Source: Caulobacter sp.
Lineage (GTDB): Bacteria; Pseudomonadota; Alphaproteobacteria; Caulobacterales; Caulobacteraceae
DNA: 64,000 nucleotides
NCBI GenBank assembly: GCA_030680355.1
Contig: JAUXVF010000009.1
Coordinates: 62,001 to 126,000, forward strand
Direction of reading: 5' to 3'
The position numbers and the translations under genes are program-made. Each line of letters starts with the position of its first letter. Position 1 is the first letter of the stretch. The notes beneath the pieces were generated by a model. It was not told the DNA's origin. It searched no databases and saw nothing but the letters and a program-made list of their open reading frames with translations. This document shows, piece by piece, positions 18,602 to 27,289 of the stretch.

Positions 18602-19588
18602 ATGGCCGCCAAGAAGCCGAAAGTCGTCGTCACGCGCAAGCTGCCTGATCCGGTTGAAACCCGGATGCGGGAGCTTTTTGACACCGAACTCAACGTCGAT
18701 GACCACCCGATGTCGCCCGACGAACTGGTCGACGCGATGAGCCGCGCCGATGTTCTGGTGCCGACCATTACCGACCGCCTGGACTCGCGACTGCTGTCAC
18801 GCGCCGGGGAGCGGCTGAAGCTGATCGCCAACTTCGGCGCCGGGGTCGACAATATCGACGTGGCGACCGCCAACCAGCGCGGCATCACGGTGACCAACAC
18901 ACCCGGCGTTCTGACCGAGGACACCGCCGACCTGACCATGAGCCTGATCATGGCCTCCACTCGCCGGATCGTCGAGGGCGCCAACGTGGTGCAGTCGGGC
19001 GAATTCCAGGGCTGGTCCCCGACCTGGATGCTGGGTCGCCGCCTATGGGGAAAGCGACTGGGCATCATCGGCATGGGCCGCATCGGTCAGGCCCTGGCCC
19101 GGCGCGGCAAGGCGTTCGGCCTGTCGATCCACTATCACAACCGCAAGCCGGTCAGCCCGCGCGTCGCCGAGGAACTCGAGGCCACCTACTGGGAAAGCCT
19201 CGACCAGATGCTGGCCCGGATGGACATCGTCTCGATCAACTGCCCGCACACGCCCGCGACCTATCACCTGTTGTCCGCCCGGCGGCTGAAGCTGCTGCGG
19301 CCGCAGGCCGTGGTGGTCAACACCGCGCGGGGCGAGGTCATCGACGAGGGGGCCCTGGCCAACATGCTGGCCCGCGGCGAGATCGCCGGCGCCGGCCTGG
19401 ACGTCTATGAGCACGAGCCGGCCATCAATCCCAAGCTGCTCAAGCTGCCCAACGTCGTCCTGCTGCCGCACATGGGCTCGGCCACGGTCGAGGGTCGCAT
19501 CGACATGGGCGAGAAGGTCATCGTCAACATCAAGACCTTCATGGACGGCCACCGGCCGCCTGACCGCGTTATTCCGGCGATGCTTTAG
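18602..19588 (+). CDS. D-isomer specific 2-hydroxyacid dehydrogenase (glyoxylate/hydroxypyruvate reductase type)
   Basis: The product is 328 residues from the ATG at 18602. The NAD(P) site is GIIGMGRIGQALARRGKAF (near 155). The catalytic Arg lies in VNTARGEVIDEGAL, the Glu in the DVYEHEP region, and the His in LLPHMGSAT. NFGAGVDNIDV at residues about 80-90 is typical of GyaR-like glyoxylate reductases. It reduces glyoxylate or hydroxypyruvate by family; the exact substrate cannot be told. Its 3' end overlaps the convergent hydrolase gene by 20 bp. Confidence 0.9.
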   Translation: MAAKKPKVVVTRKLPDPVETRMRELFDTELNVDDHPMSPDELVDAMSRADVLVPTITDRLDSRLLSRAGERLKLIANFGAGVDNIDVATANQRGITVTNTPGVLTEDTADLTMSLIMASTRRIVEGANVVQSGEFQGWSPTWMLGRRLWGKRLGIIGMGRIGQALARRGKAFGLSIHYHNRKPVSPRVAEELEATYWESLDQMLARMDIVSINCPHTPATYHLLSARRLKLLRPQAVVVNTARGEVIDEGALANMLARGEIAGAGLDVYEHEPAINPKLLKLPNVVLLPHMGSATVEGRIDMGEKVIVNIKTFMDGHRPPDRVIPAML

Positions 19589-20573
19589 CGTCGAAGGTCG
19601 GCCAGACCTTCGTTCTCAGCCAGTGATCGAGGTCGGCCGCCGAGCGATCGGCGATCTGTTCCATCGGGACGTGGCCGACCTTGTCATAGACGATGACGGT
19701 GGCGCCGGGGATGGCGTCGCCGAACCTGCCGGCGGCCGAGACCGGGATCAGGCGGTCGTCCGTGCCGTGCAGGACCAGGGTCGGCGCCGTGATTTTTGAC
19801 AGCTTTTCCTTCGTCGCGGCGTCCCTGGGGTCGTAGCCGCTCATCAGGCCCAGGATGATGTCCTTGTGGCCGGGGGCGCGGGCCATCTCGACATAACGGG
19901 CGACCATGGCGTCGTCGGCCATGTCCGGCGTCGGTGCGAAGGCGTCGCGAAGGCCGGCGCGGGTCATGGCGCTGACGTCCAGATCCTTGACGATGGCCCG
20001 GCCGACCGGATTGCGCAGGACCTTGAAGATGAAGGGCCCCCCGTCGCCGTCCTCGCGCGGCTCGATCCAGCCGGCGGCGTTGACCAGCACCGCGCCCTCA
20101 AGCTTGCCCGGATGGGCCAGGGCGTAGTTCCAGGTCACCCCGCCCCCCATCGAGTTGCCGATCAGCACGAACTTTTCGACGCCCAGCCGGGTCACCGTCT
20201 CGTCGACGATGTCGACGAAGCCGGTGCGCTTCAGCCTGTAGCCCTCCGGCGCGCGGGTCAGGCCGTGGCCGGGCAGGTCGAGACTGATGATCCGGTACCG
20301 GTCGCCCAGCCGCTTCACCCAGGGCTCCCAGGTCTCAAGGTTGGCCGAGAAGCCGTGGACCATGACCAGCACCGGCCCGTCGCGTTTGCCCTGATCGCGG
20401 TAATGGACACGGACGCCGTCCTTCAGCGTCAGATACTGCGAGGCCGGCGTGGCGTACCTGGCCTCCAGCGCTTCGTAGGGGATCGCCGGGCGCCGCAGAG
20501 CCAGCCAGCCGCCGACCAGCACCACGGCGACCACGACCAGCAGTCCGACCAGCACCTTGCCCAGCGTTTTCAT
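19569..20573 (-). CDS. Membrane-anchored alpha/beta hydrolase
   Basis: The product is 334 residues from the ATG at 20573 (MKTLGKVL), which begins an N-terminal transmembrane anchor (VLVGLLVVVAVVLVGGWLAL); the longer frame from 20699 has an unrelated leader. The alpha/beta hydrolase core has the oxyanion segment VHGFSANLETWE, nucleophile Ser in GNSMGGG, acid Asp near HGTDDRLIP, and His in VGHVPMEQ. The substrate is unknown; it resembles ester or lactone hydrolases facing the periplasm. Its final 20 bp overlap the convergent dehydrogenase gene. Confidence 0.85.
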   Translation of the reverse strand: MKTLGKVLVGLLVVVAVVLVGGWLALRRPAIPYEALEARYATPASQYLTLKDGVRVHYRDQGKRDGPVLVMVHGFSANLETWEPWVKRLGDRYRIISLDLPGHGLTRAPEGYRLKRTGFVDIVDETVTRLGVEKFVLIGNSMGGGVTWNYALAHPGKLEGAVLVNAAGWIEPREDGDGGPFIFKVLRNPVGRAIVKDLDVSAMTRAGLRDAFAPTPDMADDAMVARYVEMARAPGHKDIILGLMSGYDPRDAATKEKLSKITAPTLVLHGTDDRLIPVSAAGRFGDAIPGATVIVYDKVGHVPMEQIADRSAADLDHWLRTKVWPTFDAKASPE

Positions 20574-20628
20574 CAGCGTTTCCCCGTCGTCCCGTTTCCG
20601 GGGATGAGATGGCGTGAAACCCGACAGG

Positions 20629-21363
20629 TCAAGCGCAGGTCGGGCAGTCGGGGTCAGCGCCGATGCGGACGGTGCGGGTTTCGCCCGCCAGGCCGTCATA
20701 GATCAGCAGCCGACCGGTCAGGGGCTCGCCGGCGCCGGTGATGATCTTGACCGTCTCCAGGGCCATCATCGCGCCGATGACGCCGCCTAGCGCGCCCACC
20801 ACGCCCACCGAGACACAGGTCTCCGCGTCAGGCGGAACATCCGGCACCAGGCAGCGATAGCAAGGCTTGCCCGGAAAGACCCCGACCTGGCCGGTCCAGC
20901 GGGCGATCGCCCCGCTGACCAGGGTGCGGCCCGTCGCTACGCAAGCGTCGGAGACGGCGAACCGGGTCGCGAAGTCGTCGGTGCCGTCGAGGACCAGGTC
21001 GTAGCCGCTGACGATCTCCGCGGCGTTCTCGGCGGTCACCGCGACGGGGTGGGTCTCTATCGAAATCTCGGGATTGAGCGCCGCCAGCCGCCGCGCGGTC
21101 GCGGCCGTCTTGGATTCCCCGACATCACTGGTCGCATAGATGACCTGCCGCTGCAGGTTCGACAGGGCGACGGTGTCGGGATCGGCCAGGCCGATCCGGC
21201 CGACACCCGCCGCAGCGAGATAGAGCGACGCCGGTGCGCCCAGGCCGCCGGCGCCGACCATCAGGACACTGGCGGCCTTGAGCCGCTGCTGCCCCGGTCC
21301 GCCGACCTCACGCAGCACCAGATGGCGGGCGTAGCGCTCGACCTCGGCCTGCGAAAACTCCAT
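20629..21363 (-). CDS. ThiF/MoeB/HesA-family adenylyltransferase
   Basis: The product is 244 residues of an E1-like enzyme. The nucleotide site is GAGGLGAPASLYLAAAGVG (near 38), the conserved Arg is in LQRQ, and the Asp is in DGTDDFATR. The zinc site is formed by CYRC (about 170) and CPTC at the extreme C-terminus. It adenylates the C-terminal glycine of a sulfur-carrier protein such as MoaD or ThiS. There is no rhodanese domain and no carrier gene nearby, so MoeB versus ThiF cannot be settled. It is 67 bp downstream of the ada-like gene. Confidence 0.9.
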   Translation of the reverse strand: MEFSQAEVERYARHLVLREVGGPGQQRLKAASVLMVGAGGLGAPASLYLAAAGVGRIGLADPDTVALSNLQRQVIYATSDVGESKTAATARRLAALNPEISIETHPVAVTAENAAEIVSGYDLVLDGTDDFATRFAVSDACVATGRTLVSGAIARWTGQVGVFPGKPCYRCLVPDVPPDAETCVSVGVVGALGGVIGAMMALETVKIITGAGEPLTGRLLIYDGLAGETRTVRIGADPDCPTCA

Positions 21364-21430
21364 GGCAATTTTCCCGTTCGCCTTCCAACGTCGACAGTCT
21401 TACCGCGATTTTGTGGGGAGGGGGCAGGGC

Positions 21431-22318
21431 TCAACCGGCGGCGGCCACCGCCTCGAGGCCCAGCATGGCGACCTTGCGGCCCAGACCCCAGTGATAGCCG
21501 GTAAGCCGTCCGTCGCGGGCGATGACCCGGTGGCAGGGGATCAGCAGGCTGACCGGATTGGCCCCGACCGCTGCGCCGGTGGCCTGGTAGGCGCGGGGCT
21601 TGCCGGCCCAGCGGGCGACATCGCCATAGGTCGCCGTGGCGCCGGTAGGGATACGCAGCAACGCTTTCCAGACCTGGATGTGAAACGGCGAGCCAATCAG
21701 CACCAGCGGCAGGGGCCCGCCGCCGTCGGTGAAGGCCCGGGTCGCCATCGCCTGGGCCACATCATCGTCCCTGACCCAGTCGGCGGCGGGAAACCGGCCC
21801 CGCATATCGGCGAAGGCCGCGGTCTCGCCCCCCGGCTCCGCGAAACCCAGTCCCGCCAGGCCGCGCGGCGCGACCACGAACAGCCCGTTGCCGAACGGCG
21901 TCGGCGCGAAGCCCCAGCGCAGGGTCAGGCCCTCGCCCCGCCGCCGCGCTTCGCCCGGCGTCACGGCCTCCTGGGCGATGAACAGATCATGCAGCCGTGA
22001 AGGGCCGGAAAGTCCTGTCTCAAGGGCCGCGTCCAGAACGCTGGCCCCGTCTTCCAGCAAGGTGCGGGCCTCGGCATGGGCGATCGACGCCACGAAGGCC
22101 TTGGGGCTCACGCCCGCCCAGCGAGTGAAGACACGCTGAAAGTGGAAAGGCGACAGCCCAACCGACTCCGCCGCCTCGTCGAGTGACGGGTGCTCGCGCC
22201 ACCGTTCGGCCAGCCATGCCAGCGCCCTGGCCATGCGGTCATAGTCCCGGGCGCGTGCTTCGAGTTGCACGATGACGCCGGAGGCGGAGGGGTCGGACGG
22301 GGTCATGTCGTGGGCCAT
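21431..22318 (-). CDS. AraC-type regulator fused to methylated-DNA-cysteine methyltransferase (short Ada)
   Basis: The product is 295 residues. An AraC helix-turn-helix occupies about 30-120 (ESVGLSPFHFQRVFTRWAG). The C-terminal O6-alkylguanine-DNA alkyltransferase has active-site LIPCHRVIARDG near residue 265, with upstream FHIQVWKALLRIPTGATATYGD. The N-terminal zinc/methylphosphotriester domain of E. coli Ada is missing, so this is the common short form. It likely repairs O6-methylguanine and may regulate itself. It is divergent from nth (149 bp between starts), another DNA-repair gene, suggesting a shared control region. Confidence 0.9.
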   Translation of the reverse strand: MAHDMTPSDPSASGVIVQLEARARDYDRMARALAWLAERWREHPSLDEAAESVGLSPFHFQRVFTRWAGVSPKAFVASIAHAEARTLLEDGASVLDAALETGLSGPSRLHDLFIAQEAVTPGEARRRGEGLTLRWGFAPTPFGNGLFVVAPRGLAGLGFAEPGGETAAFADMRGRFPAADWVRDDDVAQAMATRAFTDGGGPLPLVLIGSPFHIQVWKALLRIPTGATATYGDVARWAGKPRAYQATGAAVGANPVSLLIPCHRVIARDGRLTGYHWGLGRKVAMLGLEAVAAAG

Positions 22319-22467
22319 GGCCGAAATCTAGGGAACGCCGACGGCGAAATCCGCCCGCTTCTTGCGCTCACGATGGATTTTGACCGATCAGCACCGCCGG
22401 AAGCGGCTGACGATACCCCGCCGGCCCCGCTTGGCGAACGGTGCGATGCGCTCCATCCTCCGCGACG

Positions 22468-23136
22468 ATGAAGAAACCCGCCCCCCGAAAACGTCTGTCG
22501 CCAAAGGAAAAGGCCCGGGTGGCGGCGCTGTTCGAGCGTTTCCAGACGCTGTCGGACGATCCGCGCACAGAACTGCACTTCCATGACCCCTTCACCCTGG
22601 TCGTGGCCGTCGCCCTCTCGGCCCAGGCGACCGACGTCCAGGTCAACAAAGCCACAACGAAACTGTTCGCCGTCGCCGACACCCCGGAAAAGATGCTCGC
22701 GCTCGGCGAGGCGGGGCTGACCGGCTATATCAACTCGATCGGTCTGTTCCGGAACAAGGCCAGGAACGTCATCGCCCTGTCGCGGTTGATCCTGGAAAAG
22801 CACGGCGGGCGAACCCCGACCCGCCGCGAGGATCTGGAAGCCCTGCCCGGCGTGGGTCGCAAGACGGCCAGCGTGGTGCTCAACGAACTGGGCATCGAGC
22901 CGGCCATCGCCGTCGACACCCACGTTTTCCGGGTCGCCCATCGGCTGAAGCTGTCGGACGGCAAGACGCCGGACAAGGTCGAGCAGGACCTGATGGCCAT
23001 CGTGCCGGCCGAGGCCCTGACCCGGGCCCATCACTGGCTGATCCTGCATGGCCGCTACACCTGCACGGCCCGCAAGCCGAAATGCGGCGACTGCCAGGTG
23101 CGTGACCTCTGTCCGTCACGGGAGCTGTTCTTCTAG
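22468..23136 (+). CDS. nth: Endonuclease III (DNA glycosylase/AP lyase)
   Basis: The product is 222 residues from the ATG at 22468. The helix-hairpin-helix segment LEALPGVGRKTASVV carries the catalytic Lys, and the catalytic Asp is in IAVDTHVFRVAHR. A C-x6-C-x2-C-x5-C cluster motif (CTARKPKCGDCQVRDLC) ligates [4Fe-4S]. It removes oxidised pyrimidines in base excision repair. It is divergent from the Ada-like gene and separated from the PfkB-his operon by 83 bp. Confidence 0.96.
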   Translation: MKKPAPRKRLSPKEKARVAALFERFQTLSDDPRTELHFHDPFTLVVAVALSAQATDVQVNKATTKLFAVADTPEKMLALGEAGLTGYINSIGLFRNKARNVIALSRLILEKHGGRTPTRREDLEALPGVGRKTASVVLNELGIEPAIAVDTHVFRVAHRLKLSDGKTPDKVEQDLMAIVPAEALTRAHHWLILHGRYTCTARKPKCGDCQVRDLCPSRELFF

Positions 23137-23219
23137 GGCGTCGCCATGCGGCGCGTTGCCCCCCGGGGCCCTGTCCTGTAACCAGCCCCGGTCTCCTCCA
23201 GCCAGTTCAGAACCCCGCC

Positions 23220-24212
23220 ATGCCAGATCTTTTCGACGTCGCCGCCATTGGCAACGCCATCGTTGACGTGATCGCCCCGTGCGACGACGCCTTCCTGACC
23301 GCCGAAGGTCTGGTGAAAAACTCGATGCAGCTGATCGACGAGACCCAGGCGGAACAGCTCTACGGCCGTATGGCCCCCGGAATGGAAACCTCGGGCGGGT
23401 CGGCCGGCAACACCGTCGCCGGCGTCGCCAGTTTCGGCGGCCGGGCCGCCTATATGGGCAAGGTGGCCAGGGATCAGCTGGGCGATGTCTTCGCCCACGA
23501 CATGAGGGCGATCGGCGTGGCCTTCGACACCGCGCCCCTGACCGGCGGCGCGGCCACGGCCCGCAGCCTGATCAATGTCACCCCCGACGGCCACCGGACG
23601 ATGAACACCTTCCTGGGCGCCTCGACCGAACTGACTCCCGACGATGTCGACGCCGCCGTGATCGAGGGCGCGAAGATCGTCTATCTCGAAGGCTATCTGT
23701 TCGACCCCAGCGAAGCCCGCCGCGCCTTCGCCAAAGCCGCCGGTCTGGCGCGGGCCAGCGGGCGATTGATGGCCATAACCCTGTCGGACTCCTTTGTGGT
23801 TGAGCGCCATCGCGCCGCCCTGCTGGGCTTCATCGAAACCGAATGCGACATCGTCCTGGCCAACGAGGCCGAGGTGAAGGCGCTGTTCGAAACCGACGAC
23901 TTCGACCAGGCCGCCGCGGCCCTGGCGAGCCGGACCAAGGTCTGCGCCATCACCCGCAGCGAAGCCGGCTCCCTGGTGTTCGCCGGCCAGGCGCCCCACG
24001 TGATTGCCGCCGTGCCTGTGGAAAAAGTCGTGGACACGACGGGCGCTGGCGACCAATACGCGGCGGGGTTTTTGCTCGGTCTGGCCCGTGGACGGTCGAT
24101 GGATGTCTGCGGCCGCCTGGGCGCCCTGGCCGCTGCCGAGGTGATCGGACACTACGGCCCAAGACCCCAGGTCTCCCTCGAGGCCCTGGCGAAGGCGGAA
24201 GGACTGTTCTGA
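23220..24212 (+). CDS. PfkB-family kinase (adenosine kinase-like)
   Basis: The product is 330 residues of a ribokinase-fold sugar or nucleoside kinase. [16 protein letters not shown] (about 60-75) is the N-terminal substrate signature. [16 protein letters not shown] near residue 270 holds the anion hole and catalytic Asp. The overall pattern ([18 protein letters not shown]) resembles the alphaproteobacterial adenosine kinase-like group. It is coupled to hisB by TGATG at 24210-24214, so it is the first gene of a hisBHAFE operon. A link between purine recycling (AICAR from HisF) and this kinase is attractive but is inference. Confidence 0.85.
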   Translation: MPDLFDVAAIGNAIVDVIAPCDDAFLTAEGLVKNSMQLIDETQAEQLYGRMAPGMETSGGSAGNTVAGVASFGGRAAYMGKVARDQLGDVFAHDMRAIGVAFDTAPLTGGAATARSLINVTPDGHRTMNTFLGASTELTPDDVDAAVIEGAKIVYLEGYLFDPSEARRAFAKAAGLARASGRLMAITLSDSFVVERHRAALLGFIETECDIVLANEAEVKALFETDDFDQAAAALASRTKVCAITRSEAGSLVFAGQAPHVIAAVPVEKVVDTTGAGDQYAAGFLLGLARGRSMDVCGRLGALAAAEVIGHYGPRPQVSLEALAKAEGLF

Positions 24213-24802
24213 TGGCCCGTACGGCCGAGGTTGTTCGCGAGACGAAGGAGACGCAGATCCGCGTCCGCATCGATCTCGATGGAACCGGGGAATCGAAGGT
24301 TTCCACCGGCGTGGGTTTCTTCGACCACATGCTGGACAGTTTCGCCCGTCACGGCGGCTTCGACCTCGAGGTCGAGACCAGGGGCGATCTGCATATCGAC
24401 ATGCACCACACCGTCGAGGACACCGGCATCGTCATCGGCGAAGCGGTCAAGAAGGCGCTCGACGGCTTCAAGGGCATCCGGCGGTTCGGGACCGCCTATA
24501 TCCCCATGGACGAGACCCTGACCCGTTGCGCCCTGGACCTGTCGAACCGGCCCTATCTGATCTGGAAGGTCGCCTTCTCGCGGCCCAAGGTCGGGGAGAT
24601 GGACACCGAACTGTTCAAGGAGTTTCACCACGCCTTCGCCATGAACGCCGGCGCCTGCGTGCATCTGGAAACCCTCTACGGCGAGAACAGTCACCATATC
24701 GCCGAAAGCGGTTTCAAGGCTTTGGCCCGCGCGCTTCGCGAGGCCGTGGAGCTCGACCCCAAGACCCACGGACGCGCACCGTCCACCAAGGGCTCGCTCT
24801 AA
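24212..24802 (+). CDS. hisB: Imidazoleglycerol-phosphate dehydratase HisB
   Basis: The product is 196 residues. The family signature [20 protein letters not shown] and the manganese ligands in [16 protein letters not shown] and [10 protein letters not shown] are all present. It dehydrates imidazole-glycerol phosphate in histidine synthesis. There is no fused phosphatase domain (E. coli HisB is bifunctional), so histidinol-phosphatase must be a separate gene. The start overlaps the kinase stop (TGATG). Confidence 0.97.
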   Translation: MARTAEVVRETKETQIRVRIDLDGTGESKVSTGVGFFDHMLDSFARHGGFDLEVETRGDLHIDMHHTVEDTGIVIGEAVKKALDGFKGIRRFGTAYIPMDETLTRCALDLSNRPYLIWKVAFSRPKVGEMDTELFKEFHHAFAMNAGACVHLETLYGENSHHIAESGFKALARALREAVELDPKTHGRAPSTKGSL

Positions 24803-24812
24803 GGATCATCCC

Positions 24813-25457
24813 ATGCAGAGCGTCGCCCTGATCGACTATGGGTCGGGCAATCTGCGCTCGGCCGAAAAGGCGCTTCGCAAAGCCGCGGAGAGCCTGCCGG
24901 CCGCCTATGAGGTCGTCGTCACCGCCGATCCCGAGACGGTCGCGCGGGCCGATCGCCTCATGTTGCCCGGTGTCGGCGCCTTCGGGGCCTGTATGGCCGC
25001 CCTGACGGCGCGGGACGGTCTGGTCGAGGCCATGACCGAAGCGGCCATCGGTCGCGGCGCGCCGTTTCTGGGCATTTGCGTGGGCATGCAGCTGCTCGCC
25101 ACCCGCGGTCTGGAGTTTGGCGAAACCCCCGGTCTGGACTGGATCCCCGGTGACGTCGCCCACCTGCCCGTCGTCGACCGGACCGCCAAGGCGCCGCACA
25201 CGGGCTGGAACAGCCTCGTCGACCTGGCCGACCATCCCCTGCTTGCCGGGCTCCCCGAGGGAGCCCACATGTATTTCACCCACTCCTACGCCTTCCGGCC
25301 CACTGATCCGGCCCATGTCATCGCCATGACCGACCACGGCGGCCGGTTCGCCTCGGTGGTGGCCCGGGACAACATCATGGGGACCCAGTTCCACCCCGAG
25401 AAGTCGCAGACCCAGGGGCTCAGGCTGCTGGCCAACTTCCTGGAGATATCCGCGTGA
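24813..25457 (+). CDS. hisH: Imidazole glycerol phosphate synthase, glutamine amidotransferase subunit HisH
   Basis: The product is 214 residues. The glutaminase triad is Cys in FLGICVGMQLL (near 89) and His-Glu in GTQFHPEKSQ (near 196). LIDYGSGNLRS at the N-terminus is typical. It feeds ammonia to HisF. AAGGATC precedes the ATG. The GTG of hisA overlaps its TGA. Confidence 0.97.
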   Translation: MQSVALIDYGSGNLRSAEKALRKAAESLPAAYEVVVTADPETVARADRLMLPGVGAFGACMAALTARDGLVEAMTEAAIGRGAPFLGICVGMQLLATRGLEFGETPGLDWIPGDVAHLPVVDRTAKAPHTGWNSLVDLADHPLLAGLPEGAHMYFTHSYAFRPTDPAHVIAMTDHGGRFASVVARDNIMGTQFHPEKSQTQGLRLLANFLEISA

Positions 25458-26176
25458 TCCTCTACCCCGCCATCGATCTCAAGGACGGCCGTTGCGTGCG
25501 TCTGCTGCACGGCGACCTGAACAAGGAGACCGTGTTCAACGAGTCTCCCGCCAACCAGGCCGAACAGTTTCAGCGTCAGGGCTTTTCCTGGCTGCACGTG
25601 GTCGATCTGAACGGCGCCGTCGAAGGACGACCGGTCAACGCCGAGGCTGTGGCCAACATTCTGAACGCGGTCTCCATCCCCGTGCAGCTGGGCGGCGGCG
25701 TTCGCACCATGGCGGCCGTGGACGGCTGGATCGAAACCGGCATCAGCCGCGTCATCCTGGGCACCGTGGCGGTCAAGGACCCGGCCCTGGTCAAGGCGGC
25801 GGCCAAGGCCTGGCCCGAGATGATCGCCGTGGCCATCGACGCCCGTGACGGCAAGGTCGCCGTCGACGGCTGGACCGGCGCGTCCGACCTCGGCGTCGTC
25901 GAGCTGGCCAGGCGTTTCGAGGACGCGGGAGTCGCGGCCCTGATCGTCACCGACATCGGCCGTGACGGGGCCATGACCGGCGTCAATGTCGCCCAGGTGG
26001 GCGAGGTCGCCGACGCGGTCTCCATTCCCGTCATCGCCTCGGGCGGCATCGCCTCGGTCAGGGACATCCAGCTGCTCAAGGCGCGCAAGGGCGTCGCCAT
26101 CGCCGGCGCCGTCCTGGGCCGTTCCCTCTACGAGGGCGCGGTCAACCCGGCCGAAGCCCTCAAGATCGCCGGCTGA
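25454..26176 (+). CDS. hisA: Phosphoribosylformimino-AICAR ribotide isomerase HisA
   Basis: The product is 240 residues of a TIM barrel that shares ancestry with HisF. N-terminal [16 protein letters not shown] carries the first catalytic Asp, and [12 protein letters not shown] the second. The start is GTG, in a GTGA overlap with the end of hisH at 25454-25457. It catalyses the Amadori isomerisation before HisF/HisH. Confidence 0.97.
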   Translation: MILYPAIDLKDGRCVRLLHGDLNKETVFNESPANQAEQFQRQGFSWLHVVDLNGAVEGRPVNAEAVANILNAVSIPVQLGGGVRTMAAVDGWIETGISRVILGTVAVKDPALVKAAAKAWPEMIAVAIDARDGKVAVDGWTGASDLGVVELARRFEDAGVAALIVTDIGRDGAMTGVNVAQVGEVADAVSIPVIASGGIASVRDIQLLKARKGVAIAGAVLGRSLYEGAVNPAEALKIAG

Positions 26177-26177
26177 G

Positions 26178-26954
26178 ATGCTCAAGGTCCGTCTCATTCC
26201 CTGCCTGGACGTCAAGGACGGCCGCGTGGTGAAGGGCGTCAATTTCGTGGCCCTGCGCGACGCCGGCGACCCGGTCGAACAGGCCGCCGCCTATGACGCC
26301 GCAGGCGCGGACGAGCTGATGTTTCTCGACATCACCGCCAGCCACGAAGGCCGGGGGGCCATTCTCGACGTCATCGCCCGGACGGCCGAGGTCTGTTTCA
26401 TGCCGGTGTCGGTCGGCGGCGGCGTACGATCGGTAGAGGACGCCCGCCAGCTTCTGCGCGCCGGGGCCGACAAGGTTTCGGTGAACACCGCCGCGGTCGA
26501 CGACCCCGACCTGGTCAGCCGCATCGCCGACGCCTTCGGCACCCAGTGTATCGTGGTCGCCGTCGACGCCCGCCAGCGCCCGGACGGGGGCTGGGACGTC
26601 TTCACCTTCGGCGGTCGCAAGGACACCGGCCTGGACGCCGTCGACTACGCGGTCGCCGCGGTGAAGAAGGGGGCCGGCGAGATTCTGCTGACCTCCATGG
26701 ATCGCGACGGCGCCAAGACCGGCTACGACATCCCGCTGCTCAAGGCGATCACCGGCGCTGTTTCCGTCCCCGTCATCGCCAGCGGCGGGGCCGGCAATAC
26801 CGGCCACCTGATCGAGGCCGTGAAAGAGGGCGGCGCCGACGCGGTTCTGGCCGCCTCCATCTTCCATTTCGGCGAGGTGTCGATCCCCGACGCCAAACGC
26901 GCCATGGCGGCGGCCGGCATTCCGGTCCGCCTTATCGAGGGGAGGACGGCATGA
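26178..26954 (+). CDS. hisF: Imidazole glycerol phosphate synthase cyclase subunit HisF
   Basis: The product is 258 residues from the ATG at 26178, one base after the hisA stop. [15 protein letters not shown] at the N-terminus and [14 protein letters not shown] carry the two catalytic Asp residues. [13 protein letters not shown] and AASIFHFGE complete the barrel. It yields IGP and AICAR, the latter returning to purine synthesis. The end overlaps hisE by 4 bp (ATGA). Confidence 0.97.
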   Translation: MLKVRLIPCLDVKDGRVVKGVNFVALRDAGDPVEQAAAYDAAGADELMFLDITASHEGRGAILDVIARTAEVCFMPVSVGGGVRSVEDARQLLRAGADKVSVNTAAVDDPDLVSRIADAFGTQCIVVAVDARQRPDGGWDVFTFGGRKDTGLDAVDYAVAAVKKGAGEILLTSMDRDGAKTGYDIPLLKAITGAVSVPVIASGGAGNTGHLIEAVKEGGADAVLAASIFHFGEVSIPDAKRAMAAAGIPVRLIEGRTA

Positions 26955-27289
26955 GCCGGTTATCAGACGTCATCGCCAGACTTGAGGCCGTCATCGAGTC
27001 CCGCAAGGGCGGCGACCCGACCTCGTCCTGGACCGCCAAACTGCTCGCCGACCCGACCCTGGCGGCCAAGAAGCTGGGCGAAGAGTCGATCGAGGCAGTC
27101 ATGGCCGCCAGCGCCGGCGACACGGACAATCTCACCGCCGAGGCCGCCGATGTCCTCTACCATCTGCTGGCGCTTCTGGCGGCCGCCGGCGTCTCCACCG
27201 ACGCCGTGGCGGCCCAGCTGGAGTCCCGCGAAGGGACGTCGGGAATCGCCGAAAAGAGCGCGCGGCGTTCAGGCGGCGACAAGACCTAG
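26951..27289 (+). CDS. hisE: Phosphoribosyl-ATP pyrophosphatase HisE
   Basis: The product is 112 residues of an all-alpha MazG-like fold. The motif [14 protein letters not shown] and the helix [13 protein letters not shown] hold the metal-binding acidic residues (E-E-x-x-E and E-x-x-D). It removes pyrophosphate from phosphoribosyl-ATP in the second step of histidine synthesis. It is separate from HisI, which is not in the window. It ends the operon, overlapping the convergent FAD oxidoreductase gene by 21 bp. Confidence 0.95.
   Translation: MSRLSDVIARLEAVIESRKGGDPTSSWTAKLLADPTLAAKKLGEESIEAVMAASAGDTDNLTAEAADVLYHLLALLAAAGVSTDAVAAQLESREGTSGIAEKSARRSGGDKT

Noticed and set aside
20612-20619. Possible third parS (CGTGAAAC half)
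   Set aside because: Only one half of the palindrome is present.
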